In this document: piece after piece, positions 1 to 11,771 of the stretch
Position numbering within the stretch: position 1 is the first letter of the stretch
How the letters are laid out: each line of letters begins with the position of its first letter
Assembly (NCBI GenBank): GCA_036937835.1
Contig: CM072873.1
Location: 14,062,001 to 14,126,000 of the forward strand
DNA from: Pampus argenteus
Lineage: Eukaryota > Chordata > Actinopteri > Scombriformes > Stromateidae
Reading direction: 5' to 3'
Length of the DNA stretch: 64,000 nt
Notes under the pieces: model-generated
Told to the model about the DNA's origin: nothing
The model's database searches: none
The model's input: the letters and a program-made list of their open reading frames with translations, nothing else
Program-made: the position numbers and the translations under genes

Positions 1-992
1 TGCCAAAGTCCCCCTTTTTTTTAACAATCCTTTCACTGCGACTGAACAGGAAAACAGGGTCTGATGAGGCATAAAGACGGAATTTACTAAAATGATTACC
101 TGCAGCCACTTTATTTTACTAAGTCAGACAACTGAAGCCTCACATTATCTTCAGAAAAAGCATTTAATTCAGTTTTTTCTCTCTCAAAACAACTGTGGAT
201 TTTGTCCCTCATCACTCACTGTTTTGAGGGGATCTTGTAATGGTCCATATGGAGTGGTGCTGCAACTAGTAGTCAAGGAACTGATTAGTTGCGAACCATC
301 AAAATAATCGTCAACTATTTTGATAATCAATTAATCATTTGAAGTCTAAATATCCAAATTCCCTGATTCTAGCTTTTCAACTCAATAATTTCTCATTTTC
401 TTTAGTCCTCTAATAGTAAACTAAATATCTATGGGTTGTGGACTGTTGATCGAGACAAAATAACTAATTTGACGACATCACCTTAGGTTTTGGGAAATTA
501 AAAGGTTGACATTTTTCACAACTTCCTGACATTTTATAGACGAAACAAATAATCAAGAAAATAATTGACAGATTAATCTATAATGAAATTAAAACGTTAG
601 TTGCAAACCTAAACGGGAGGATTATATAGTGTGTCTGACAATTGTTTTAGAAAAATTGTGAACCTATCCTTTAAAATTGTTATCTTGTCAACCATCTGAC
701 AAACAAAAAATCTGCATTTATTTCTTAAAAGTATGACGGTGGCAGTTGCAGCTTACTCTTTTAAAAAATTACAGAATTAAGCAGACAGAGTCCACCTGCT
801 GATGACTGAAAAGCAGCAAGCACACAGTTTCCTGTTTGCACATTTCGCTTAGAACAGGACTCCAACCAGGATTTTGGCATCATTTCCAACTAGCCAAACA
901 CGGGACTGAAAGAAGTGAACACCTCAAAGATTTCCCTCAATATATTAAGTGTAACAGTAAAGGGAGTGTCTGACTGTGCTCTGTGTGCTTAC
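1..992 (-). other. rtf1 terminal intron (3' exon outside window)
   Basis: No coding exon is seen here. The last rtf1 exon inside the window ends with a clear donor at 992, and the conserved RTF1 C-terminus (about 65 more residues in vertebrates) is not encoded on the minus strand between 1 and 990. This stretch is therefore read as intron leading to a final exon or exons off the left edge. It holds a degraded dispersed repeat, listed separately. Confidence 0.7.
255..612 (-). repeat. Dispersed teleost repeat, GCTGCAAC-ended family, near full length
   Basis: The element begins with gtgctgcaact and ends with gttagttgcaaacc, so the two ends are roughly inverted copies. Inside, read on the minus strand, are landmarks found in other copies in this window: cgattatcaaaatagt-like sequence, and a stretch close to cagtttactattagaggact. 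The ends suggest a small non-autonomous DNA element. The family name is not assigned here. Confidence 0.6.
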
Positions 993-3900
993 CAGTTTGT
1001 TCTTCTCTGCACTAGAAGGATCTGGCGTTGACCCAGAGCCGTACTTCTGGTTTAAGTGGGCAAGAATAGCTGCGTGGACTGACGGGTCTCTGGCCTACAG
1101 AACAGAGACAAGCAGGTTGAGAGATTAGATTAACAAAAATAGATTTAGCACATATAGAAAATGTTACATGACATATTTATAGAAGTCTTACATTAGACAC
1201 CATGGTGGGTTTGCACTGTCTTCGTGTGAAAGGGTCCATTTGTTGGTTTTTGGCATTTTGTCCTTCAGCCTGTGAGAATAAATAAGCAAGTAAAAACAGA
1301 GCAAATTAATCACCAGCATAAATGGAGCTGTTGATTGATTTACTATCATAAATGTCTTGATGTCTTGTTGCTGTGAGACACAGAAATATTGTCTCCTCCC
1401 GAAGTAAACCACAGTGTTGCCCAACATTGCCACGCGGAGGAGCTGCCACATTGAGAAAATATTAAGGGTGGCAAATGCACCATTTGCAATCAGGGTAAAA
1501 GGAAACTACCAGGAACTACTTTCAATTCGCAAGATTAAACCTTTCCTTCCTGTTCTTCAGGAACATTTTATTGTACTTGTGCCAAACCTCTGTGGTGCAA
1601 ACAGAGACTACAGGATGTGAAGATTGTACATCCATGCTCAGATAAGATAAGATATACTTTGTCTTACCCTGAGGGTAATAGTGCGACACACAGCTAGAAT
1701 CAACTTAAATACAATACATACCCAACAAAACACAATAATAAATTACATAAAACAAAAGCTATGCAAAACATTGCACATGGCTTTCTAGCACAGCATTTTA
1801 AAACATGATCTTGGCTCCCACACCAAACGGTCTGAATCTGTGGAGTAAGTGAAGTCTGAGCCGAGTCAAGCACACAGATTCTCAATATCAACAACTCAAT
1901 TTTAATTTGTCCATTTGTATGCCCAATACTTAAAAATATACTATTTAATAATACACATCCTGTATTTGAAAACAGTTCCCTCTAAATCATTAATATACCA
2001 ATATGTAATTAATGAATGTAAAAAAAAAAAATCTGCACAGTTCACCACAGCAGCTGTACAAAAGAGGAAACTTACCACAAGAGCTTTCTCAGATTCAACA
2101 ATGTTCCAGCTTCTGTTCCTCTGATTAATGTAGCTGGATGATAAAAAAAAAAGGTCCAGAGTCATATTTCTCCAAAACATGGAGTTAAAATATTAAGGAC
2201 TGTACAGTATTAAAAAGCATATTAAAAAACACACCAAAAAATAAATATAACTGTAGCTTGCAAACCTGATGGCAGAGATGTTCTTGGTCCTCTGTCTATC
2301 GAGTGCTTCTGCCCTCTCCTCAAGTTCGTTCAGCTCATCCTGGATCACCTTCACCTTTTCACCATCGCCGCTCTCTTCTGCCATAGCCTACGATCGAAAA
2401 AAATGAAAGGAATAACAGTCTTGTCATTTAACACTTATAGGAGGTTGCAAAGATAATTATGAACAAGCCACTTGTTTTATATATAACCTTTTTAGGGCTT
2501 GAAAATCTAATAACTCTTCCATGATTTTCTTTACCTTATCTTTGAGTAACTGTGTTTTCTTCATGGCATAATTTGGTGGTGCTTTTCGGAATCTGTCCTT
2601 CTCTTTAACAATCTAAAAGCGAATACAAAAAAAAAAAAAAGTTTACGTTGCACTGGGTAATGCACAAGATTAGAGAAATCAATTAACATCTGGAGGAAAA
2701 AGAACTTACATCTTCTATGTCTTTGTCATTAAACTTGTAGTTCAGAGCTTCTTTGATGGACTGCTCTTTTTTGGTGATTTCATCAAGAGTTGGGACTTGC
2801 ATCCCACCAATTATCATCTGCAGAGAAGGAAAAATCAACACAAAAGTTGAACTTGTGCCATCTAACTTCACAGCCTGGCTAGATCGTTCCCAGTTTGTTT
2901 CTTCAAGACAGTTCCTCATTAATTTGATATTAAAGATGAGTGTATTTTTGCTCTCAGGTGCACTTACTGCCTCTTTCCACTTCATGAACTCGCTTTCTGT
3001 AAACTCCTGGTTTGATACGAACTCAAGCCTGAAAACCCGTGTGTCACCACCATGCCTGAGGAAGACATAAAAAGGTCATATTTTTTGGAAGAAAGGATAA
3101 TGGAATAGTAAGTCCATTGACTGAACTAACCTGAATATGTAAAAATAACTGTATACCTACCTTAATTGCAATCCTTTGTTTGTTCGTGTTGATCCGAGTT
3201 GGTAAACTTTTGCCGTCTCCACCACGTCCACAATTTCAGCAACCTTTCAAGAACAAGAATAATGAGGATTAAAATAAGCAAAACTTCACTATTAAAACTT
3301 GCTTAACTAGGCAACCCTTCTTATATTCAAAATCTGCTCATCCCCATCACCATTATACAAAAGGCACAATGCTGTTCAATATTGAACACTGTATAGGAGT
3401 CGATACCTAGACGCCAAGCTTACCCTATAAACTGGTTTACTGCTGCTGTTCCCGATCCCTATCCTCACAAAACAGCCAGCCACAGTCTTAGCAAAGAAGG
3501 GCATGTGGCACCAGCGCTCCAGCTTGTGTCTGGAGAGACGGATCCTGTTGAGCTCATCTGGTAGCGAAACAGGCTGCGACTTCGGTGGCGTCTCCTCTTT
3601 TCTGTTGAAGAAACAAAGTCAAGGTTATTTTAAAGCAGAGAAGTCCCAATAATTTTTAAAATACTAAGAACAGAATGATACTTACTCGTCATCATCATAA
3701 GATGATGAACGTGAACTCCGGTCACTTTTGACTGATGACTTGTCGTCGTCTTCCTCCTCTTCCTCTTCATCGTCAGAATAAACTTCACTCGTCTTGAGGG
3801 GCTGACGTTTGGCCAGCAGTTCCGCTGCTCACCAAAGAGATCAAACATCAGCATTTAGAACGTAGAGAATTGAACAATCAAATGACAAAGTAAAAGACAA

Positions 3901-6900
3901 ATTGTGCCGACCTGTTTTGTTTTTCTTCTTTTCACGTTCAGCTTTAAGTTCTTCCATGGCCTGGGACTTTTTGTCAAGTTTTTCGTCACGTTTGGATCGT
4001 CTCTCCTTGTTGTGTGACATGACCTAGAGAGGGGTGGGCGTTACAAAAACAGAGACAAACATATATACTGTAATACTGAATGCTATAACAGTAGCGCGTA
4101 AGTCACTTTAACTCTCCACATTATTGCCATAATCTAATGTGGTGTAAATCTTCCATAACGAGACTCACCACTTGTGTGTCTTGAACCTGAGATAGCTTCC
4201 TTTTTTCTTGTTCTTCCTCCTGCTTCTTTTTCTTCTCCTCTTTCTCCTTCTTCTTCGCAGTCTTCAGCTTCTTCTTAATTTCAAACCTGTCAAAACAAAT
4301 GTAATCTAGAATTAATAAACATGGAGTGCACACACACACAGCAATGTTTTCAAGGCTGTTGTCACATCACCACCGCCACTCACCGTCTCTTAAGCACCTC
4401 TCTCTTCTCAATTCGGTTGAACAACTCTTGTTCTCTCTCCTTCTCTGTCATCTGTTCAAGTCGAGCTCTGTCTTCCGCATCTCCCATCAAGTCGTCGTCA
4501 TAGCCATCCCTGAAAACATCGTCCTCAGAGGTGTCCGAGTCTGAGCTGGAGGATGAACTGTTGCTCTCTGAATCAGACACCTCACCTGAGAAAATGAACA
4601 CAAACACAACAGTACACAGAGAGGAGATGTGAGCGTTTTATATTCGTAAGAGCTACTTCTATTTTAGGTTTGTTTGTTGTTTTGTTAAAAATAATAAAGG
4701 GAAGATGTAATGTAGACTATTGAACTGCTGAGCATATCTTGGATTAACTCATTTTGAGTGGGCACTTTCACTGGATTTTTAGCAGAACACATTGAACACG
4801 TTTCAAGAAATTTTGCCCCACAGACCTTTCCAGGTTTTCCATAACTGTGGGCAAGAAGTGTATAGTGGGACAATGTCACACAAACAAACAACAGTTTAGA
4901 TCTGTGTGTGCCAGTGGGATAAAAGCGATGAGTGAGTGAGTCACCTAATCCCTGACACCGAAAATACCTGTGGTCATAGCATCCTGGTGATACGTGTAAT
5001 CTTTCATGATATGTCTTGCTATGTAGGTCACCATGATCCAGGGCCATGTGTGATAGTTTGTTCATTTATTGTACATGGTGCATGTGGCTTTTATAAAAGA
5101 TACACATTCTGGGTCTGAAGGTGAAATAAGAAATAACATTTTTTATAGGTCATTTTCCCCCATGTTCATGCAGAAAACACACATACCCTCCTCTGGTGCA
5201 GAGCTCTCAGCTGAGCTGTCTCCATCTGAGCTGCCAGACGCCGTTGTTTTATTAACTTTCTTCTTTGTAGCGTTCTTCTTCTCAGACCCCTTCCCTTGCT
5301 TAACTTTTTTTTTGCCTTTAGTCCCACCTACAGTCCACTAGACAAAGCAGTGAAAAAATTGTATTAGTATTTCTGGATAACATTAAAGTATCCATTATCT
5401 AAATAACATTTAAAAAAAGTGTTGTTATTTCCTAAACTGAAAGACTGTCACACCTCATCATCACTGTCAGATGTCTCGGAGTCTGTAGAAGCTGCAGGTT
5501 TGCTAACTGGCTCGTCCTGCTCACCAGAATCAACCCTCTTCCTTTTTGCCAAAGACAACAGCTCCTGAAAATAAAGAGGAAACGTGATATGGTTCACAGA
5601 CAACACCCACACAAAAAAAATCACAATAACACAACTACTGTTAACTCAAATTTCAATTGAAATCAGATTTTATTTATATAGCCCAAAATCACAAAATACA
5701 TTTGTCTCAGAGGGCTTTACAATCTGTACAGGGAGTGACACCTTCTGTCCTTAGACCCTCGATTTGGGTAAGGAAAAACTTGCCCACCAAAAAAAGGTGG
5801 AAGAAACCTCAGGAAGAGCCACAGAGGAGGGATCCCTCTCCCAGGACGGACAGACGTGCAATGATGTCACATGTACAGAACAACTGTAGCTCAGTTCTTA
5901 CTAGGCACTAAAATCTTGGATGTTGTGTCTTATGTGATCATAAATTAATTGTCTGTAGGCTTGGGCTTCAGGAAGTTGTATTCTAAAAAACTAAATTTTC
6001 AACAATTTTATCATTCACACAGTCTAGAAATTAAACAGCAGATTAATTCGTGACGCAGGTTTTCAAATAGGCAGGTAAAACATAACAGCAAGAATATGAA
6101 ACTATTAGGATTTTTAAAAAAAACAAAAGAAACCCCCAGTGTAGTCTCTCCTGCAGTCTCTCCTGAAGAAGCAACAAACTCATATCAAGACTCAACATTA
6201 CGCCAACTATTTTGATAATCGATTTATTGTTTTGAGTCAGAAGTAAAAATTCGAAGTTCTCTGAAGCTGAACTAATGTGAATATTTTCTGGTTTATTTAG
6301 TCCTCTATGACGTAAACTGAATGTCTTTGAGTTGTTGACTGCTGGGACAAAAGTAGACATTTGATGTCAGAAGTTACATAAATGTATTCAATACTGCAAG
6401 CAATAGATCTTCATGGCTACATTCAACAAGAAGATGTCAGGCCTCAGACACCACAGAGCTGAAAACTTACTGAGGAATGATGAACTTATCTCAACTCTTT
6501 ATGTCAGCTCTTATTTGTTACCCGAGTTTAAGCTTTGACAGCACGACTGTTGAGCTCCTATTGAGTACACTGGTGATCACAGTTTTTGAAGCATCGGTCC
6601 TGCACAGCTCTCAAGACTGACAGGATAAGACTGGAAATCTTGCCAGTCAGCCTACCGGTGCTTGTTTGACAACAACACCAAAACCAAAAGTAAAATTATC
6701 ACCTTTATGACAATGTCATCAAAAACTGAAATTGTATGAGCTTCGTAAAAGTAGAATTAATGGGAGAACTGTTGGATTGCATTAGATTGGACAGGTGTTC
6801 CTAATAAAGTGCTTGGTGAGTATGTATGTGCACATAGCTGCTTTCCCCTTCTACACAGATGAAGTCCAAAAGTGGCTTAAAACTCACAAGTCAGTTCAAA

Positions 6901-8230
6901 AATGTATTAATTACTGCACTATTTGTTGGTTTGAGCAACTGAGGAAACAGAGTGTACGTGCTTCTCACAACTCCCCATGTCAGCTGTCATTAGCTACCTA
7001 TGTTTGTGCTGCCCTGATTGTTTCTCCAAGCTCCTACTAGAGATGTGCCAGTATACCATTTTTACTATACACCACAGTCAAACATTGTGATGGCATCAAT
7101 ACTACAGGGATTATCATCATTTTCAGGGGACACTGTGAACATAGAGAAGTTCCTGCCTTTTGTTGCAGCCATTCACCCACAAGGATGTTTTCTGTGTACC
7201 AAACAGACAAAGAATAACCACAGCACAGAGAAGCATGCCTTTCTATACTTTAACATTAGCGGCCACATTAGAGAGCTACATTTTACCTGATTCTTTAAAT
7301 GAATTCAACCGTTAACACCCAGCAGGTAACACTTACTACTCAGTCCTTAAATCAAGTGATCAATCTATCAGTATAAATGATTTAATTTTCAAAATATGAA
7401 TGTGTGTGAAGGGGACACATGGCTGCATGTATAGTAATTGCCAAATAGTGAGATTTTTTTACCTACGGTAATCGTAGCGTGAAAATGAAACAGTGGCACG
7501 TCTCTCACTCATATTTGTGAGAATACATGAGTACACTGGTGATCATACCGGGCTGTCAGTTTAAGACTGGAAACCTTGTCAGTCAGCTTGTTTGACAACA
7601 ACAACACAGAAATAGATCCCCAGCTCTGCGCTCATGACGTCATTCAGGAGATAAGGTTCATCTAGGTAAAACAAGTGCGACTCCACTACGTGCAAACATA
7701 CCACATTCCTGTTCAGCCTTAGAGAGCCACAAACACAAACGCCAGCATCTAATGGTGATATCCAAGCACAGTTTAACCAGTGAAAGGGCCCGTGGCGCGG
7801 CATTTCCGTAGATACACAACAGTGTAAGGTTCTCTCGGAATGTAACCTTAACTTTAGCATTACTTAGCTGGCCGATGCTGCTTTCAGCTATCAGTTGTAG
7901 CCCAAGCGCTTTTAACTGGTGGTAGCTACTTTACATAAGGACTTGATAAAAGTCTAACAGTGTGTGTGTGACTTCAAAGAAGGACGTGTTTTGCAGATGT
8001 AGTAAATGTATCAGGCCCCACGCTCAGGTTTTTCCAACCGAGGCCAAGCACAGCGCAGCCAGTTAGCACACATTAGCTTCACCTCAAGAGTGTTACCAGC
8101 GTAATAAGTGCTCAGTCCTGACGAAATTGGGAAAATGCGCACGTACCTGGTCTAAATTATCGTCGCTAGCACTATCTTCGGAGTCAGAGTCAATCACGAC
8201 CCGACCTTTCCGCTTCTTTACATTCACCAT
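993..8230 (-). CDS. rtf1: RNA polymerase-associated protein RTF1, Paf1 complex (3' end truncated by window)
   Basis: RTF1 couples the Paf1 complex to elongating RNA polymerase II and to H2B ubiquitination. Sixteen exons are readable in phase: 8147-8230, 5454-5564, 5187-5337, 4384-4585, 4169-4286, 3912-4023, 3686-3824, 3424-3601, 3161-3243, 2968-3055, 2710-2817, 2535-2612, 2266-2387, 2076-2133, 1192-1269, 993-1094. They give 604 codons. The start at 8230 gives MVNVKKRKGRVVIDSDSED, the usual vertebrate RTF1 beginning, without the longer human N-terminal extension. An acidic Ser/Asp region and a Lys/Glu-rich coiled stretch (FEIKKKLKTAKKKEKEEKKK) precede the Plus3 domain, which begins near residue 310 (LPDELNRIRLSRHKLERW) and binds phosphorylated SPT5. 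A coiled region with ELEERAEALDRQRTKNISAI follows. The C-terminus lies outside the window. Identity is certain from near-identity to the vertebrate family. Confidence 0.96.
1630..1800. repeat. Possible dispersed repeat fragment in an rtf1 intron
   Basis: The sequence gataagatatactttgtc followed by ccctgagggtaat resembles the 'agataagatactttattgatcc' head of a common fish repeat. The match is short and diverged, so this is a weak call. Confidence 0.3.
5656..5895 (+). repeat. Dispersed teleost repeat ('tttatatagcccaaaatcac' family)
   Basis: This is about 240 bases within rtf1 intron 1. Landmarks are attttatttatatagccc, agggctttacaatctgtaca, aaggaaaaacttgccc, ggaagaaacctcaggaagag and gaggagggatccctctccca. 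They recur in this order in many teleost introns and flanks. It is interspersed, has no coding potential, and its class is uncertain. Confidence 0.75.
6200..6370 (-). repeat. Dispersed teleost repeat, GCTGCAAC-ended family, partial
   Basis: Contains ctattttgataatcgattta, a run close to gtgaatattttctggtttat, and agtcctctatgacgtaaact. These are the reverse complement of landmarks seen in the copies near 36,600 and 48,600. Both ends are missing or diverged. Confidence 0.65.
6400..7620. repeat. Repeat-rich part of rtf1 intron 1 with duplicated segments
   Basis: No coding exon is seen. Two segments share blocks in the same order. At 6563 and 7529 both carry gagtacactggtgatca, then about taagactggaaa, a cagtcag block and cttgtttgacaacaaca. 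Another related pair is near 6500 and 6975 (atgtcagct, then agctccta). A block at 6768-6826 (aggtgttcctaataaagtgc) matches the tail of a common fish repeat. Sequence after 7040 (gatgtgccagtatacca) resembles the end of a hAT-like element. Confidence 0.5.
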
Positions 8231-9000
8231 GATTAGCTGCACGGCTAACCTGTGTCGTCTAAATGTTTGAGGTTAGCCGCTGCTGCTACCTAGCTACTCA
8301 GCCACACAAAGACACTACTGAGCATGCGCGCTCACATTACTACATAAACACATTTAATGTCTCTTTTGCTCTAATATGTATTTATTTATATTATGTACAT
8401 GTACTAATGAATTTATTTTAGTTATTTATGTATCTTTTTTGTTTATTGTCAGTGTAATTTTGTCGTTTTAAACCGCCTTATATTTCTTTTTTGAGGAATG
8501 CATAATCAATATTCCTACAGGAAACTGTATGTATATTCTCTTGTTCTAAATAAAGTTAAAACATATATCTGTCGGTTAAATAAAATTGATATCTATGCTT
8601 TTGCTTCTTATATGACTTTATTAATTGAGTTGAAAGACGGTATAGAATAATGTATTTATTTATTTTATATGATTTATGTTATCCTTTTTATCGAATGTGT
8701 TTTATATGTTAAGATGTGTTTATTGTTGTTATTTATGGTTTCTATACCTTGAAGACTTTTTTTTTTTTTAAGTTGCTGAGATGGGAACTACATATAGACA
8801 ATGAGTGTGTCAGTCAGGACAGGAATGCTTGGTGCACAAGAGCTACATTAAAGGCAACCTTCTGCTGAAACAAAGCTGCTGTTGAATGCAGCCCAAGTGC
8901 TTCCTGTGTGGACCTGGACAACCTTGGATCTGTGCACGAGTATACATGAGCAATTTATTAGATGCTTGTAATCTGTAACACTGTTAAAACAACAACAACA
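8231..9000. promoter_or_regulatory. Divergent rtf1/ndufaf1 promoter region
   Basis: The stretch separates the rtf1 start codon from the presumed ndufaf1 first exon, and the two genes are transcribed away from each other. An NRF1-type sequence, gcatgcgcgc, lies at 8322-8331, about 100 bases above the rtf1 start codon and probably close to its transcription start. From 8340 to 8770 the DNA is very AT-rich with no feature recognised. Transcription starts are not mapped. Confidence 0.5.
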
Positions 9001-9039
9001 ACTTACAACCTAAAACACGATCTGAAATCGCCGGTGATG

Positions 9040-9075
9040 TTTCCATCAGGCCCGTTTTGTGACAACATGTTCAGA
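9040..9075 (+). other. Possible ndufaf1 non-coding first exon (3' edge)
   Basis: A good donor (aga|gtaagt) lies at 9075/9076, and a possible acceptor (gtatcccag) lies at 9444-9445, just upstream of the ndufaf1 start codon. An ATG at 9066 would reach a stop directly after splicing, so it would be an upstream ORF rather than the protein start. The 5' limit is not known. Confidence 0.3.
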
Positions 9076-9472
9076 GTAAGTAGGAACAGATTAATCTAAC
9101 CGACAGTTCACTGTATCTCATTAGGTCTCCACTACAGTGATCATTTATTCTTACATATGTATTTAACTAAATGTTATCAGAAATGTAGTAAACAGGGTAG
9201 CAACAAATAACCGTTATAATAGTGTAATGTCATTATCCATTTTTTATTAATGATTACTTGATAATAAATGCATTTTAAGAGCAACATGACTTAAAACCGG
9301 TGTCTTATACTTTGAAATCATCGTTAGCTGCAGCCCTGACATGTTGATCACAACCTGTCAACTGACTTGACAGGTTGTGATCAGTGGATTTTGTTATCCT
9401 TGTTTCAAGTGTAGTAACACCACTTTTCTGTGTGATGTATCCCAGCAGTGAATCATCCAGATCAACACTGAA

Positions 9473-10913
9473 ATGTCTCTGACAAAGATCACACATCTCC
9501 CTCCATTGAGGCTGCTGAGCTCCATCCACCTCCAGCAGCTGCTTCTCCCCTCCATCAGTCCTCTCACTGTGCCCAGAAGAGCTGTGGCACAACAGGAATA
9601 CAGGCGGCCCGGCAAGCCCAAAGAAGACAAGCTTCCATGGCAGAAGATTAAATTTGACTTCTCAAAGGGGTTGAAGGGGATAAAGAAGCATTTCACGCTG
9701 CTGAAAAAGGAGTTTTCTGACCCCTGGGTTGGTCCAGAGGGGAAACCAATTCTTGAGCACATGCTGGAGCAGAACCGAGTCATATGGGAGTTCAGAGGTG
9801 CAGAGAGTCTCGAGCAGTGGACGGTATCCTCGGATCATGAGATAGGAGGCCAAAGTGAAGTTTATTTGAAGCTTGGCAAAAACAATAATACCTGTTTCCT
9901 GTATGGAACTCTGAGGTCTAATCCTCCGAAGGATGGAGAGACACGCTACAGCGGCTACTGCAGCATGCGCTCAAAGCAAACACTGGTTAGTGTCCTGTTG
10001 GGTTTTCCTTTCGTAGCTGTTTACTTCTTATCAGGGTGGTGAATTTAATAGTATCTACCAGCTATATGTGCTGCCATTACCTGTAGGATGGGAAGTATTT
10101 CTACTGCTGACTCGTAGCCCTTAATAACAAATATTTGTTCTTTACTGCTCTTGAGTTGATATTTGTGGCAGAAGAATGAACTATGATGGCTGCAAATTGT
10201 TTTCTCCCTAGGCCTCATTTGATAGAAAGAAGCATTATGATTGGACGAGTTTCAACACCCTGCATATTCGCCTGCGTGGTGATGGCCGCCCGTGGATGAT
10301 CAACATTGCATCAGAAACATACTTCTCTCACCAGAGAGACGACCTGTACAATTATTTTTTGTATACCAGAGGAGGGCCTTACTGGCAAGACGTCAAGGTA
10401 TAATGTTTGTAAAAATAAGAAGTGAACATGTTTGTTTGTTTTTTCTTCTTCTTTCTGATTCTAATACTGCAGTGACACTCTCATGTACAGATACCTTTTT
10501 CAAAGTTCTTCCTCACAAACCGTGGAAGGTTACAAGATGATCAGCATTGTCTCTGGCTGGACAAGGTACAAGAAAGAAAAAAAAAAAAAAAATCAATGAA
10601 TTTGTGAAACAATTAAATTTCATAGATTTCCTGCATGACAAACATAAATTGCTACAAAGGATATAAAAGAAAGGATTAGGATTTTGAGCATGAACCCTAT
10701 TAGTAGCATTGACTTTGTTCTCTTTATATGCACTTTTAAGATTATATTCATCTCATCTGTTCATATCTACAGATCAGCAGCATCGGATTTACCTTGGGGG
10801 ATAAAACAGATGGTCCATTTCAGCTGGAGATTGACTTCATTGGCGTCTGCAAAGACAATGCACACACTGAGGAGTTTGCCTATGAGGCGTACAAGAGGAA
10901 TCCTGAAGTGTGA
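9473..10913 (+). CDS. ndufaf1: Complex I intermediate-associated protein 30 (CIA30), NDUFAF1
   Basis: NDUFAF1 is a mitochondrial assembly chaperone that acts with the MCIA complex to build the membrane arm of respiratory complex I. Four coding exons join in phase 0: 9473-9985, 10212-10397, 10491-10565, 10773-10913, giving 304 residues. The N-terminus (MSLTKITHLPPLRLLSSIHL) is hydrophobic and Arg/Lys-bearing without acidic residues, as expected of a mitochondrial presequence. The CIA30 domain runs from about residue 95 to the end. Signature stretches include GQSEVYLKLGKNN, YDWTSFNTLHIRLRGDGRPW, YFLYTRGGPYWQDVKIPFSK and ISSIGFTLGDKTDGPFQLEI. It ends in HTEEFAYEAYKRNPEV. The length is close to the human protein. 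The start is the first ATG of the open exon. Polyadenylation signals aataaa are at 10975-10980 and 11051-11056. Confidence 0.95.
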
Positions 10914-10974
10914 GCACTACTGTAGTGTTACAGATGGACCTGCTAATTTTAAATAAGATTATACCATTTCTGGC

Positions 10975-11056
10975 AATAAAGAAATCACTTTCTTGTAGCA
11001 GATATAGATACCTTACTGACTGGAGGGCTTTACTGATACCTGCAGATCTTAATAAA
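10975..11056 (+). terminator. ndufaf1 polyadenylation signals
   Basis: AATAAA hexamers occur at 10975-10980 and 11051-11056, 62 and 138 bases after the ndufaf1 stop. Either could direct 3' end formation. nusap1 converges from the other side, and its 3' UTR lies below 11771. Confidence 0.55.
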
Positions 11057-11099
11057 GACCTCAAGAAGTGTTTCTGGATATGAAAATAATCAATATATT

Positions 11100-11771
11100 C
11101 AACTGTACTGATTTGAAGTCTTACATTGTATTAAACACATATGTAGCAGTGGTAGAATGTGACATTTCGATTACAGAACAATAACCAACAGGGCCATCTG
11201 GCTGCCATCCCACAGCAAAATCACATCACAAGTCCTGTGTCTGTTCCTCCGATAGATAATCTAAATAAACCTTAACTGTAAAACTATTTTCGGTGTAAAT
11301 TCTGACATTTTTGTGGAACGAATTTCACTATTAAGTTATGATTTCATTCAATTACTATACATTGCAAATCCTCAATAGCTATTTAAAAAAAAAAAATCAG
11401 AGTAAGAAATCTTTTGCGTCAATGTCTTTTTATACATGTTTAACACCCCTAAAGTAAAAACAGCACATCATCAAATTTTTAAAAACAAAATTACATCTTT
11501 CCAATGCAGCAAAACAGGACATTGATTCCCTTCACATCAAAATACATAAATGCATCATTTAGAGTTATAAATTGTTTTAACCAATGCACAAGTAAAATCT
11601 AAAAACAAAACATGCAAACAAGCTGGATCTAAGCAATAAAAGTGAGCTTGTTCTCTTCTAACCAGAGAGACTAAAAAGAAATTGCCGGAGTCAAAGTGTC
11701 ATCTGCAGATAACAAAATATTTACAGTAGAACAACAAGCTGTACAGACGTCTACAAACAAAAGCAACATTT
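11100..11771 (-). other. nusap1 3' UTR and the ndufaf1-nusap1 convergent gap
   Basis: The gap between the two converging genes is under 0.9 kb. It is AT-rich with no open exon. The right part is the presumed nusap1 3' UTR; no canonical AATAAA was seen on the minus strand, so the 3' end is not placed. Confidence 0.45.

Noticed and set aside
1..992. The last exon of rtf1 within the window
   Set aside because: No minus-strand sequence encoding the conserved DLSEDLFKVHDFDV-type C-terminus was found, so it must lie outside.
9305..9783. Minus-strand open frames across ndufaf1 exon 1
   Set aside because: They lie opposite a conserved coding exon and have no similarity to any family; shadows of ndufaf1.
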